Of a stretch of DNA of 64,000 nt, positions 16,521-25,621 are shown in pieces; position 1 is the stretch's first letter, and every line of letters begins with the position of its first letter. The notes under the pieces were generated by a model. It was not told the origin of the DNA and did no database searches. It saw only the letters and a list, made by a program, of their open reading frames with translations. The stretch comes from Candidatus Anstonella stagnisolia (lineage in GTDB: Archaea > Micrarchaeota > Micrarchaeia > Anstonellales > Anstonellaceae), in NCBI GenBank assembly GCA_902384585.1, contig CABMCJ010000002.1, positions 79,062-143,061 of the forward strand. Reading direction: 5' to 3'. Both the position numbers and the translations under genes were made by a program.

Positions 16521-16916
16521 TTAGAGTATTTTCAAATCTTTTTGCGAAAGGGAAACGCGCGCGGGGGAGAGTATTCCGGAATAGGAATCAACTGTTGCCT
16601 CCATTTCGGGACCGCCATCAAGCGCAACGCGTATTTTCTTCCCTATATGCCCTTTCTCAAGCGCGGTTGCGTGCTTTGCAACAAAGCCGGTTATGCTGGA
16701 GGTTGTGCCCGCAACAACGACTACCCTGTCCCCGTTTTGCACTCCACGCACGTGCGTGTATATGAAAGGGGCTAGAAGTGAAACGCCCAAGCTTGCTGCA
16801 AGCATTTTTGCAAGCAGCCCAAGGGATGCGCCCGGAAGGACTGCGTAAGCGAGCAGGGAAAGCGCGCTGCACGCTACCAAAGAACGGAAGAAAATCCCTA
16901 GTTTCATTTCCTTCAC
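16521..16916 (-). CDS. small membrane protein with soluble beta domain, NfeD-like layout
   Basis: The 131-residue product has two hydrophobic segments (about 8-28 and 33-55) followed by a soluble beta-rich part containing GDRVVVVAGTTSSITGFV. This layout resembles NfeD-type or OB-fold membrane proteins, but no clear signature is present. It overlaps the end of cdc48 by 4 bp and precedes the site-2 protease gene by 10 bp, so the three are probably one operon. Confidence 0.7.
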   Translation of the reverse strand: MKEMKLGIFFRSLVACSALSLLAYAVLPGASLGLLAKMLAASLGVSLLAPFIYTHVRGVQNGDRVVVVAGTTSSITGFVAKHATALEKGHIGKKIRVALDGGPEMEATVDSYSGILSPARVSLSQKDLKIL

Positions 16917-19069
16917 CTAAACATGGAGTCGTGCCCACCCTTTGCGAACTTCTTTATGCGCTCAACGTATTCTTTTGAGATAGAGGGCTTTACTGCAGTG
17001 AAAGCCTCTGTGAAATCCGCGGTTGAGATTGCGTCCGACCCTTTGCGTATTGCAACCATGCCTGCCTCGCGGCACACGTTCTCTATGTCGGCGCCCGTGT
17101 AGCCTTCGGATTTTTCCGCCAGCTCGTCCATGGAAACGCTTTTCGCAATGGGCATTTTCTTTGTGTGTATCTTGAAAATTTCCTGCCGCGTTCTCTCGTC
17201 GGGAGGGGGAATCTCGATTATCTTGTCGAACCTGCCCGGGCGAAGAAGCGCCGCATCAAGCATCTCGGGGCGGTTTGTTGCCGCGAGCACGAGAATGTTC
17301 TTGAGGTCCGTGAGCCCGTCCATCTCTATGAGGAGCCCGTTCACAATGTCCTCGTGTATCACTGAGGGGTTGTCTGCTGCACGCGAACGCCCGATTGTGT
17401 CTATCTCGTCTATGAAGATGACACAGGGGGCGGACATGCGCGCGCGGCGGAAGAGCTCGCGCGTAAGGCGCGCGGATTCTCCAACGTGGCGGTGCAAAAG
17501 CTCGGAGCCCTTTATGGAAATGAAGTTTGTCTCCGCTTCAGTTGCAACTGCCTTTGCGAGCATTGTTTTCCCTACTCCGGGCAAGCCTACCAAGAGGATT
17601 CCTTTTACGGGCCGAATGCCCATTTTCGCAAAGGTTTCCGGGCGCTTAAGGGGCAGGTCAACTGCCTCTTTGAGCTCCTTTTTCACTGTGTCAAAGCCGC
17701 CGATGTCTATCCAGTGCACGTTGGGGCGCTCTACAAAGACTTCCCGCAGTGCGGATGGGTGGATTTCGCGCAATGCGCCTGAGAAATCGTCCGCAGTAAC
17801 GCGCATCTTGTCAAGTATTTCAGGAGGTATGAACTCCTGTTCCAGGTCTATCTCAGGCAAAATCCTGCGCAGGCATTTCATTGCTGCCTCTTTTGCAAGC
17901 GAGGACAAGTCTGCGCCCGTGTAGCCGTGCGTTATGTTCGCAAGCTCGTCTAAGGATACGTCCTTTTCAAGCGGCATTTGCCTTGAGTGGATGAGAAGGA
18001 TTTCCTTTCTCGCGTTCCGGTCCGGCACGCCTATTTCTATTTCCCTATCAAAGCGCCCTGGGCGGCGCAAGGCGGGGTCTATTGAGTTCGGCCTGTTTGT
18101 TGCGCCGATTACGATTACTTGCCCCCTGCCTTTTAGACCGTCTAGAAGGGTGAGAAGCTGGGACACCATCCTGCGTTCCACTTCCCCTGTTACTTCTTCT
18201 CTTTTGGGTGCAATCGCATCTATCTCGTCCATGAAGATGATGGTGGGCGCATTGTCCTCTGCATCCTTGAAAATTTGGCGCAAGCGCTCTTCGCTCTCTC
18301 CTACGAACTTTGAGACAAGCTCAGGGCCTCCTATATGTATGAAATTTGCCTCGCTTTCGGATGCGACTGCGCGCGCAAGAAGGGTTTTTCCTGTTCCGGG
18401 CGGGCCGTGGATGAGCACTCCCTTGGGGGCTTCTATTCCAAGCCTTTCAAAGAGCTCTGGGTGGCGCATTGGGAGCTCCACCATTTCGCGCACCTTTTGG
18501 GTTGCGTCCTTCATCCCGCCTATATCTTCGTAGGAGATGGGTGCGACTACGCCTGGAGCCTCCTTTATGGGCTCGTCCTTTATGAGCACTTCTGTATTCT
18601 CGTTCACAAGCACGATTGCCTGCGGCTGCACAATTGCGGCTACGAGCGGGAAAGAGGTTCCGAAAACGCCTATGAAAATTGTGTCTCCGCGGCTTATTGC
18701 GCGCCCGACAAGCCTTTTCTTTACGAACTGGTCAAAGCCTGGTGAGTGCTGGTATTTGCTGCCTTGGGTGGGTGCGAGAATAATCTTTTTTGCGTCCTTG
18801 AGTTCTGCCTTCTTTACGTTTACTTTGTCGTTGAGAGCTACTTTGCAGTTAAGCCTGAGGTAGCCGTCCATGCGGATGAGCCCTAAGCCTTCGTCCTGCG
18901 GCTGCGCCTGCCATACCAAGGCTGCTGTGGAACGTTTTCCTTTTATCTCTACGATGTCGCCGGTATTCACGCCCAGCTCCATCCTGGACTTGGAATCTAT
19001 GCGCACAAGCCACCTTCCAACGTCATTTGGAAGAGGCTCGGCAACGCGAAGCTCAACTGTTTTGCTCAT
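16913..19069 (-). CDS. Cdc48/VCP-like AAA ATPase (VAT)
   Basis: The 718-residue product has the N-terminal substrate domain (double-psi barrel, residues 1-180) and two AAA modules. These carry Walker A motifs GPPGTGKTLLARAV and GLPGVGKTMLAKAV, Walker B motifs IIFMDEIDA and VIFIDEIDT, and arginine-finger regions RRPGRFDRE and LRPGRFDKI. It forms a hexamer that unfolds proteins for degradation, likely with the 20S proteasome whose alpha subunit is encoded at 50.9 kb. The ATG at 19069 (MSKTVELRV) is chosen; a CTTTTTAAACT box lies upstream. The first module is complete, so both rings should be active. Confidence 0.96.
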   Translation of the reverse strand: MSKTVELRVAEPLPNDVGRWLVRIDSKSRMELGVNTGDIVEIKGKRSTAALVWQAQPQDEGLGLIRMDGYLRLNCKVALNDKVNVKKAELKDAKKIILAPTQGSKYQHSPGFDQFVKKRLVGRAISRGDTIFIGVFGTSFPLVAAIVQPQAIVLVNENTEVLIKDEPIKEAPGVVAPISYEDIGGMKDATQKVREMVELPMRHPELFERLGIEAPKGVLIHGPPGTGKTLLARAVASESEANFIHIGGPELVSKFVGESEERLRQIFKDAEDNAPTIIFMDEIDAIAPKREEVTGEVERRMVSQLLTLLDGLKGRGQVIVIGATNRPNSIDPALRRPGRFDREIEIGVPDRNARKEILLIHSRQMPLEKDVSLDELANITHGYTGADLSSLAKEAAMKCLRRILPEIDLEQEFIPPEILDKMRVTADDFSGALREIHPSALREVFVERPNVHWIDIGGFDTVKKELKEAVDLPLKRPETFAKMGIRPVKGILLVGLPGVGKTMLAKAVATEAETNFISIKGSELLHRHVGESARLTRELFRRARMSAPCVIFIDEIDTIGRSRAADNPSVIHEDIVNGLLIEMDGLTDLKNILVLAATNRPEMLDAALLRPGRFDKIIEIPPPDERTRQEIFKIHTKKMPIAKSVSMDELAEKSEGYTGADIENVCREAGMVAIRKGSDAISTADFTEAFTAVKPSISKEYVERIKKFAKGGHDSMFR

Positions 19070-19173
19070 AAAACGCACCCCTGTTTTCCTATGGTAAAAC
19101 GCCGTTAGAGTTTAAAAAGAGGAGGGGTTTTAGAGGGGCGGCAAAAGCCTATATACAACCTTCGCCCAAATAC

Positions 19174-19237
19174 GTGCAATGATGAGTCGCACATAACTGA
19201 GCTAACGCTGTGATGACGTGACTTGACTCTGATAATA
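19174..19237 (+). ncRNA. C/D box sRNA
   Basis: In order: C box ATGATGA (19179-19185), an 11-nt guide, D' box CTGA (19197-19200), C' box GTGATGA (19210-19216), a 12-nt guide and D box CTGA (19229-19232). Spacing is the compact archaeal arrangement. TATATAC at 19150-19156 lies about 25 bp upstream, giving an independent promoter. Archaeal C/D sRNAs guide 2'-O-methylation of rRNA or tRNA. The guides (GTCGCACATAA and CGTGACTTGACT) would place the modification opposite the fifth base before each D box. The target was not identified. It lies in the gap between cdc48 and the Cys-rich gene. Confidence 0.85.
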
Positions 19238-19240
19238 TTT

Positions 19241-20788
19241 CTAGCCTTTTTTCAAATTGAATATGTTCGTGCTGCACTCGCCTTTTTGCTCCATTTGAGC
19301 GTTCACGTAGTCAAGAAGGATTTTCCTTATGCGCTCGAATTCCGCCTTGGGAACCTGCTGGTTAAGGACTGCGCAGATAAGGGATTTCGCATTGAAGCAG
19401 AAAATCGCGTCCTGCACGTTTTCGCAGTTGTGGCAGAAATATGCGTTCGCGCTTGAATACGTGCTGTCTACCTCGAAAGAATTGCGCAATTTTGTGGAAT
19501 CAAAGCAGTTTATGCAGAATGCGGAGTGCAGCATGCGCAAGTATCCGCCGAAAATGTGCTCGGATTCTATTGCTGCGGAAGTGTATGCGGAATTCTTGGA
19601 ATTCGTGCTGTCCCAGCATTTGTATATTCCAGAACCTGTAAAAATGTCGGGAGTGTCAGCGCAGTTTATGTTCTGCCCGTCCATGAATTCAACTGCGAAA
19701 TATGCGATTTTCCCAACGCGCGAAAGAAGTTCGGAAAGGGAGGGCGATTCGCCTTCCTTTAGGGAAATTTTCATTTCTGCGCACTTTTTGCTTTCTTCTA
19801 GCGAAACAAGGCGGTCCGCAGGAATGTCGCGCATTATGGGCAGGCCTACTTTGTAGCTGGGGTTCCCAAACGCGCCTTTCACTTTTTTTATGGGAAGTGC
19901 GCGTTTGAGCATGCCAGCGCCGTATTTTTTTATATTTTGGTGTTCTTTGCCAAGCACTATGCGGCAGGTGGAGCGGAAACCCTCTTCTACCTTTGGGGGA
20001 ACTGGGGAATCGTACGCAAGCTTTTCCTCAGGAACGTCTTCCTTTCTCCTGCCAACAAACGCAATGTCTGCAAGGGAGAAGAGGCGCTTGTTTTTGCGCA
20101 GCCCCTCAGCCATTTCTGCAAGCAGTTTCTTTTTTAGGGGAAGGAATTTTTCCTGCGGCAACTCCAAATTCCCTATCACGTTGCGCTTGGAGCGCAAGTT
20201 GAATGCGAAAATGCAATTCTGGCATCCAATGCAGTTTATTGCATAGTACATGTCGCTTATGCTTGCGCATGAGTATTCCTCAAAGCAGCGGTTTGCGTCT
20301 ATCCCTTCCCCGCAGCGCATGGAGAACTTTATTTTGGGGTGCGGGGCAAGCCCGAATACGTTTTCTGACTCGCGAACTACGGAGAGGTATGCCCCGTTTT
20401 TCACGTGGAACACGTTGTGCGAGAAGTGCACGTTTGAGCAGTCCACGCAGTTGTCCACGTCGGAAATCTGGAAATTTGTGCCGAAAACCTTGTTGCCGCA
20501 GAATATTTGGCGCTCTTGCGCGGCTGCAAGGAGCGAATCAATGTCCTTTATTTCGTTTATGTTAAGCGGGGCAAATTTGAGCTTTGAAACCTCTTCTTGC
20601 GAGACGAATTTTGCGTTCTTTGGGTAAAACGGATGCGATACTACTACGGGCTTGCCTGAGAGTGCGGACTTCTGGATTTGGTAAGGCATCATCATTTCCT
20701 TTAAGTAAGGCTCAAAGTCCGAAAGCTTCCCAATCTCGCTCCCAAAGAGGATGCGTGAGGTTGAGTCAAATGCGCTTTGCAAATCCAT
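19241..20788 (-). CDS. long Cys-rich duplicated protein (fused form)
   Basis: The 515-residue product has about 20 cysteines and two homologous halves. Each half has an N-terminal segment (RILFGSEIGKLSDFEPYL and STCRIVLGKEHQNIKKY) and a later Cys-rich body. The first half ends with CQNCIFAFNLRSKRNVIGN, the second with YFCHNCENV and IFCFNAK. The pair of 250-residue genes at 45.2-46.7 kb matches these halves in the same order. The aromatic/Cys rhythm suggests a stacked repeat (beta-solenoid-like) or metal-binding fold. No signal or membrane segment is seen. Its start is about 24 bp from a CATATATATTA box and divergent from a double Lrp regulator. Function is unknown. Confidence 0.85.
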   Translation of the reverse strand: MDLQSAFDSTSRILFGSEIGKLSDFEPYLKEMMMPYQIQKSALSGKPVVVSHPFYPKNAKFVSQEEVSKLKFAPLNINEIKDIDSLLAAAQERQIFCGNKVFGTNFQISDVDNCVDCSNVHFSHNVFHVKNGAYLSVVRESENVFGLAPHPKIKFSMRCGEGIDANRCFEEYSCASISDMYYAINCIGCQNCIFAFNLRSKRNVIGNLELPQEKFLPLKKKLLAEMAEGLRKNKRLFSLADIAFVGRRKEDVPEEKLAYDSPVPPKVEEGFRSTCRIVLGKEHQNIKKYGAGMLKRALPIKKVKGAFGNPSYKVGLPIMRDIPADRLVSLEESKKCAEMKISLKEGESPSLSELLSRVGKIAYFAVEFMDGQNINCADTPDIFTGSGIYKCWDSTNSKNSAYTSAAIESEHIFGGYLRMLHSAFCINCFDSTKLRNSFEVDSTYSSANAYFCHNCENVQDAIFCFNAKSLICAVLNQQVPKAEFERIRKILLDYVNAQMEQKGECSTNIFNLKKG

Positions 20789-20922
20789 GAAGATATGCGG
20801 ATTAACATATATATTAAAGATTTTATTGAAATTTGACCGAAAAGAAGGAAAAAAGAGAAAAAAGTATTAAAAACGGTTAGAAAATGAGAAAGAATTAAAT
20901 ATGGGAAAATGCACATATGTTT

Positions 20923-21900
20923 ATGGAGAAAATTTCGCTGGATGAGATAGACAGGAAAATTCTTGCAGAGCTGGACAGGAACTGCCGCATCCCGAATTCT
21001 GTGCTTGCGAAAAAGGTGCGCCGCTCAAGGGAGGCTGTGAAGTACAGGATAGAGCAGTTGCAGAAGAAAGGGGTTATTGAGAAATTCATCACGTCCACAA
21101 ACCCCAACAAATTCGGGTATTACATGTTCAAGGTGTATTTGAAGCTTGAGAACATACCATCTGAACGGGAGAAATTCTTTGAGGAGCTGCGAAGGAATAG
21201 GGACATTTACTGGATGGGCATTTGTGATGGCGCGTTTGACTGCATTTTTGCAATACTTTCGCGCGACATTACGGGGTATTATGAGAAAATAAATGCGCTT
21301 CTTTCAAAATGGAGGCATCTTATTGTGAGCAAGGTGCTTGGGACGATGGTGGACACAAAACAGTACAACAAGAAATTCTTTACGGGAGATGAGAACGGAA
21401 CGTATGTAACGTTTGCGGGGAACGTTGCTGAAAATAAGGTGGACGAGCTTGATGAGAAAATACTGGATGTGCTTGCAAATGATGCGAGGATACCGATTAG
21501 CGAGCTTGCAAGAAAAGTGAAAAGCAATATGGAGGCTGTGAAGAGGAGAATGAAGAGGATGGAAGAGGCAGGAGTGATATTGCAGTATAGGATTGCAGTT
21601 GATTTCAATAAATTGGGGCTGGAATTCTTCAAGGCGATCATATATTTGAAAACGCTCTCGAAAAAGGATGAGGCTGCGCTTGGGGAATGGATGAGAAGGA
21701 ACCCAAAATCGATTTATTACATACGCAGCATTGCGCCCTGGGACGTGGAATTTGAGTTTGCGGTTGAGAATTACCAGGAGTTTAATGGGATAATAAATGA
21801 CTTGAGAAAGTGCTTCCCGCACGTAGTGGGGAATTGTGAGCACGTGATATTCATAGAGGAGAAATGGATGCCTGGGTATTTGGAAAGTGCGCAGAAGTAG
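20923..21900 (+). CDS. double Lrp/AsnC-family transcription regulator
   Basis: The product is about 325 residues with two tandem Lrp/AsnC units. Each has a helix-turn-helix (LDEIDRKILAELDRNCRIPN and VDELDEKILDVLANDARIPI) followed by an AsnC-type alpha/beta domain. Ordinary Lrp proteins carry one unit of about 150 residues. The start is taken as ATG 20923; ATG 20917 is an alternative. GAATTAAATATG lies about 25 bp upstream. It is divergent from the Cys-rich gene, sharing a roughly 130-bp promoter region. A second similar regulator is at 44.1 kb beside the split Cys-rich genes, which supports a local regulatory role. Confidence 0.9.
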   Translation: MEKISLDEIDRKILAELDRNCRIPNSVLAKKVRRSREAVKYRIEQLQKKGVIEKFITSTNPNKFGYYMFKVYLKLENIPSEREKFFEELRRNRDIYWMGICDGAFDCIFAILSRDITGYYEKINALLSKWRHLIVSKVLGTMVDTKQYNKKFFTGDENGTYVTFAGNVAENKVDELDEKILDVLANDARIPISELARKVKSNMEAVKRRMKRMEEAGVILQYRIAVDFNKLGLEFFKAIIYLKTLSKKDEAALGEWMRRNPKSIYYIRSIAPWDVEFEFAVENYQEFNGIINDLRKCFPHVVGNCEHVIFIEEKWMPGYLESAQK

Positions 21901-22977
21901 TTACTTTTTTGCTAAACTTATTTTCCTGCTTCTCCCGTCCTTGCTGGAAATCTCCTGCGTGGAGAGCAAGCCCATTTTTTCCAAGTTCTCTAAATGGTTG
22001 CGGATTGTGCGCTCGGAAGTTTTGGAGAGAAGGGAGTAGAGTTCGCCGCTAAGAAGGGGCTTTTTCTTGAGGGATTCTATTATTTGGGCATCTATTTCAT
22101 CAAGCTGCAGCTCTTTTCGAGCCAAAAAGCCAACTGAGGAAACGCTTTCTCCCTTTACTTTTTGCACATGGGAGATGTCAACGCGCTCTGCACCCTGCCT
22201 TTCAGCTTCGCGCCCTGCGCGCCAGAGGACATTGAGAGCTAAGCGCGCATCTCCTCCGTTTTTTGCGCCCACTGCTGCGCAAAGGGGAAGCACTTCGGGC
22301 CCCACTGCATCCGGGAAAAATGCTGCAGTTGCGCGGGAAAGGAGAATTCCCTTGAGTTCGCTTATGCCGTAGTTGGGGAATTCCACAACGCACTGCGCAA
22401 GGGAAGAGCGCACGCGCGAGTCCAGTTTTGAAACGAAATTCTTGTCGTTTGTAATGCCAAGTATCCCAAGCTTTATGCCGTGCACTTCGGATGCGCGCGC
22501 CAAATCGTAGAGCACGCGCTCCTCTTCGTACTGGGAGGCAAGGAGCCGGTCTATTTCATCAAGCACTATTATGGGGATTATGCCCGTATTTTTTGCAACG
22601 GATACGATGCGCTCAAGCGCTTCGTCCGCTGCAATGCCGCGCCTTGGCATCATTTCGCCGAGTGCGAAAAGGATGGAAGAGAAAATCCCAAAGCGGGTGG
22701 GCACTTCCCAGCAATTCACGTATATTGAGAGGGGCTTGCTGGAGTACTCGCACAGTTCCTTGAGAACGTATTTTGCGCTGCTTGTCTTGCCGCTTCCGGG
22801 TGGGCCGTATACGAGCACGTTTTCCGGCTGGCGGTTTTCCGAAGCCGGGCGAAGCGCATGCGCAAGGGAAGAGAGCTGCGCATCCCGAAATTCCATTTCT
22901 GTTGGAATGTAATCCGGCTGCAGGGCTGCCTCGAACTTGAATATGCGGCTCTCTGGGGAATGTGAGAAGAGTCTCAT
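21901..22977 (-). CDS. cdc6: Orc1/Cdc6 replication initiator
   Basis: The 358-residue product has an AAA+ core with Walker A GPPGSGKTSSAKYV (about residue 60), Walker B IIVLDEIDRLL, sensor GILGITND and arginine-finger region RVRSSL, followed by a C-terminal winged helix (ELYSLLSKTSERTIRNHLENL). It should bind an origin and load MCM. The ATG at 22977 (MRLFSHSPESR) is about 22 bp after ATTATAAT and gives the normal length; the frame open beyond it is a shadow of the opposite gene. No clear origin-recognition-box repeats were seen in the adjacent 97-bp gap. Confidence 0.93.
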   Translation of the reverse strand: MRLFSHSPESRIFKFEAALQPDYIPTEMEFRDAQLSSLAHALRPASENRQPENVLVYGPPGSGKTSSAKYVLKELCEYSSKPLSIYVNCWEVPTRFGIFSSILFALGEMMPRRGIAADEALERIVSVAKNTGIIPIIVLDEIDRLLASQYEEERVLYDLARASEVHGIKLGILGITNDKNFVSKLDSRVRSSLAQCVVEFPNYGISELKGILLSRATAAFFPDAVGPEVLPLCAAVGAKNGGDARLALNVLWRAGREAERQGAERVDISHVQKVKGESVSSVGFLARKELQLDEIDAQIIESLKKKPLLSGELYSLLSKTSERTIRNHLENLEKMGLLSTQEISSKDGRSRKISLAKK

Positions 22978-23074
22978 GGATGGAATAGCGGGGCAGAAAT
23001 TATAATGATTGGGGAACGCTCTGGCGGCTGTGCTGGATACGGGAGCGGGATTATAATTTTTTTGGGCGCAGTGA

Positions 23075-24205
23075 ATGCAGGTAGATTTAGTGAATATGCT
23101 GAAATTCAGGGCATTCAATGCAATGGACGCATTCATTAGCGCAGCATTGGCAGTTCTTGTGCCACTTGCACTTGCGAGCAGGGGAGTAAGCATTGTATCA
23201 ATTGGGTGGGTGGTTGCACTCACGCCGCTTGTATTCACGATTTCGCGCACGCTTTTTGCATCCCTTGCGGACGGGATTGGGACTAAGCCTTTCTTTATGC
23301 TCAATGCGGCTACGAATGCTGCTGCGGCTTTCCTGTACATGAACGCGACAAGCGCGAGCGCGTACGTCTCCGGGCGGTTCCTTGAGGGAGTGAGGGGAGG
23401 CTCAATATGGGCAGTGAATAGGCTTGAGGCGCTTGAGCTTAGTGCGGAGAGGAGAATTGAGAAGGAATTTGCACGGCTTGCGGGAATGCGCAGCTTTTGC
23501 TTTGCGCTTGGGACTATTGGGGCGGGATTTATTGCGGAAAGGATTGGGTTTGAGGGCGCATTCCTTGGGATGGCAATCCTTGGGGCTGCGGCTTTCCTTT
23601 TGAGCCTCACGGTTGGAAGCGGCGGGCTGCATGTGGAGGCATTGCACCTTATTCTTGCGCGCCTTGACGTGAGGAAGAAAAGCGCGAAAATGTGGAGGTC
23701 TGCTGCGTGCATGGTGCCTGCGATGTCTGCCACTACGCTTCCCCTGAGCTTTCTTTTGCCCCTATATTTGAATTCAAAGGGGTTTGGGTATGAGCAAATC
23801 GGCGTTGCGATTGCGCTTTATTATCTCACGGATGCGTCTGCAACGCAGTTTGCAATGCGCGTGAAAGAGATGCGGGACAATGCTGCGTATGCTGCGCTGC
23901 TCTTTTGCAGCGGGGTTGCTGTGCTTGTTGCAACAGACATGCCATACATCGGGGTTGTGCTGCTTGCAATGGGGGACGGGTTTTGCGCGGTCGTATGGGA
24001 AGCAGTTATAGTGCACGGGAGCAGGGGGAGCAAGAACTCCGCAACAGACATTGGAATTATGCACATACCTGCGCACTTTGTTACTGCAGGGCTGCTTGTT
24101 GCGGCAGGGGTGATAGTGAGCATGTTCGGGTTTGCGGCTGCATTTATGCTAAGCGGTGCGCTCATGCTTACGTATTGCATCATGGTGAGAATTGAGCTGG
24201 ACTAG
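23075..24205 (+). CDS. major facilitator superfamily transporter
   Basis: The 376-residue product has about 11-12 hydrophobic segments in two halves, and an acidic/Arg-rich loop (SAERRIEKEFARL) after the fourth or fifth segment. The substrate cannot be deduced. TTATAATTTT at about 23051-23060 places the leaderless start at 23075. It is divergent from cdc6. Confidence 0.85.
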   Translation: MQVDLVNMLKFRAFNAMDAFISAALAVLVPLALASRGVSIVSIGWVVALTPLVFTISRTLFASLADGIGTKPFFMLNAATNAAAAFLYMNATSASAYVSGRFLEGVRGGSIWAVNRLEALELSAERRIEKEFARLAGMRSFCFALGTIGAGFIAERIGFEGAFLGMAILGAAAFLLSLTVGSGGLHVEALHLILARLDVRKKSAKMWRSAACMVPAMSATTLPLSFLLPLYLNSKGFGYEQIGVAIALYYLTDASATQFAMRVKEMRDNAAYAALLFCSGVAVLVATDMPYIGVVLLAMGDGFCAVVWEAVIVHGSRGSKNSATDIGIMHIPAHFVTAGLLVAAGVIVSMFGFAAAFMLSGALMLTYCIMVRIELD

Positions 24206-24310
24206 GAATGCGGGTTAAGAAAATGCGCGTGGGAGTGCATTGATGCGGTTTTTGGGCTGGACTAGTTAAAGTTAAGAAATAAGCGCGTGTATTGTGCCTG
24301 GGAGGAGAAT

Positions 24311-25564
24311 ATGCCACGCTGCGTTGCAGACTTGCACATACACTCAAAGTACTCTAGGGCGACCAGCCCGAACATGGAGCTGGAAGGGCTTAGCGAGTGG
24401 GGCAAGATAAAGGGGATAGATGTAATCGGGACAGGGGACTTCACGCATCCCAAATGGATTAAGGAGCTTAAGGAGAAAGCGATAGAGGAAGACTCGGGGC
24501 TGCTTCTTTTCAATGGGCAGCATTTCATGCTCACTGTGGAGCTTTCAAGCATATATACGGACAAAGGGAGAGGGAGGAGGATACATCAGGTTGTGCTTGC
24601 GCCTTCCTTGGAAATTGCGGAGCAGATTAATGAACGGCTAAAGAAAAAGGGTGCGAACCTTGCTTCGGATGGGCGGCCGATTATGGGCTTATCCGCACCG
24701 GACATTGTGGAGACGATAATGGAAATTTCCCCCAAATGCATGGTGATACCCGCGCACGCATGGACACCGTGGTTTTCTGTTTTTGGGTCAAAGAGCGGAT
24801 TTGATAGCGTAAAGGAGTGCTATGGGGACATGGAAAAGCACATTTATGCGCTTGAGACCGGTCTTTCTTCAGACCCTGCAATGAACTGGAGGGTGAGCGC
24901 GCTGGACAAATATGCGCTTGTATCGAACTCGGACTCGCATTCGCCGCAGAAAATCGGGAGGGAGGCGAACGTGTTTGAGCTAAATAGGCTTACGTATGAT
25001 GAGATTGTGGATGCGATTAAGGACAGGAGCAGCGGAAGGTTCAAGCTCACGTACGAGTTTTATCCGGAAGAGGGGAAATATCATTTGGATGGGCACAGAG
25101 ATTGTGGGGTGCGGCTCACTCCTGCGCAAACGAAGAAGCTAAAGGGGCTGTGCCCAAAATGCGGCAAAGCAGTTGTAATTGGGGTGCAGTATAGGGTGGA
25201 GGAGCTTGCGGACAGGGAGGAGGGATTTGTTCCGAAAGGGGCTGTTCCTTTTGAGAAGCTTGTGCCGCTTGCGGAAATAATTGCGAAAGTTCTTGGGGGC
25301 ACGGAAGCCTCAAAGAAAGTGCTGGAAATGTATGCGGTGCTTGTGAAAGCGTTTGGGAATGAGATTAAGGTGCTGCACGCGCCTTATGAGCAGCTCAAGC
25401 TTGCGAGTGATGAGAGGATTGCAAAAGCGATATGCGATGTGCGAGAGGGGAATATTACGTTCTTGGCGGGATATGATGGCACTTACGGGGAAATGCATTT
25501 TGGGAAAAGGAAAATAGAGCAGGAGGACTATACGAGCAGGCAAAAGAGCATTACGGACTTTTGA
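24311..25564 (+). CDS. PHP-family endonuclease, EndoQ-like
   Basis: From the ATG at 24311 the product is 417 residues and begins MPRCVADLHIHSKYSRATSP, the PHP metal-site motif. A second metal-site region is VIPAHAWTPWF, followed by SNSDSHSP. A zinc ribbon CPKCGK (about residue 285) follows. The C-terminus RQKSITDF resembles a PCNA-interacting peptide. This arrangement fits the Thermococcus/Pyrococcus EndoQ group, which cuts DNA beside deaminated bases. The upstream in-frame ATG at 24287 is less likely. No other repair gene is adjacent. Confidence 0.85.
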   Translation: MPRCVADLHIHSKYSRATSPNMELEGLSEWGKIKGIDVIGTGDFTHPKWIKELKEKAIEEDSGLLLFNGQHFMLTVELSSIYTDKGRGRRIHQVVLAPSLEIAEQINERLKKKGANLASDGRPIMGLSAPDIVETIMEISPKCMVIPAHAWTPWFSVFGSKSGFDSVKECYGDMEKHIYALETGLSSDPAMNWRVSALDKYALVSNSDSHSPQKIGREANVFELNRLTYDEIVDAIKDRSSGRFKLTYEFYPEEGKYHLDGHRDCGVRLTPAQTKKLKGLCPKCGKAVVIGVQYRVEELADREEGFVPKGAVPFEKLVPLAEIIAKVLGGTEASKKVLEMYAVLVKAFGNEIKVLHAPYEQLKLASDERIAKAICDVREGNITFLAGYDGTYGEMHFGKRKIEQEDYTSRQKSITDF

Positions 25565-25621
25565 AGAAAAGGCGGGCTCAAAGAGCAGCACGGGCTATTG
25601 GGAAAAAGCGGGCGCAGGGTA

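Noticed and set aside
22978-23074. replication origin next to cdc6
   Set aside because: The gap is under 100 bp and shows no origin-recognition-box-like inverted repeats.
22978-23733. long N-terminal extension of Orc1/Cdc6
   Set aside because: It lies opposite the MFS transporter gene, has unlikely composition, and the TATA box and family length point to ATG 22977.
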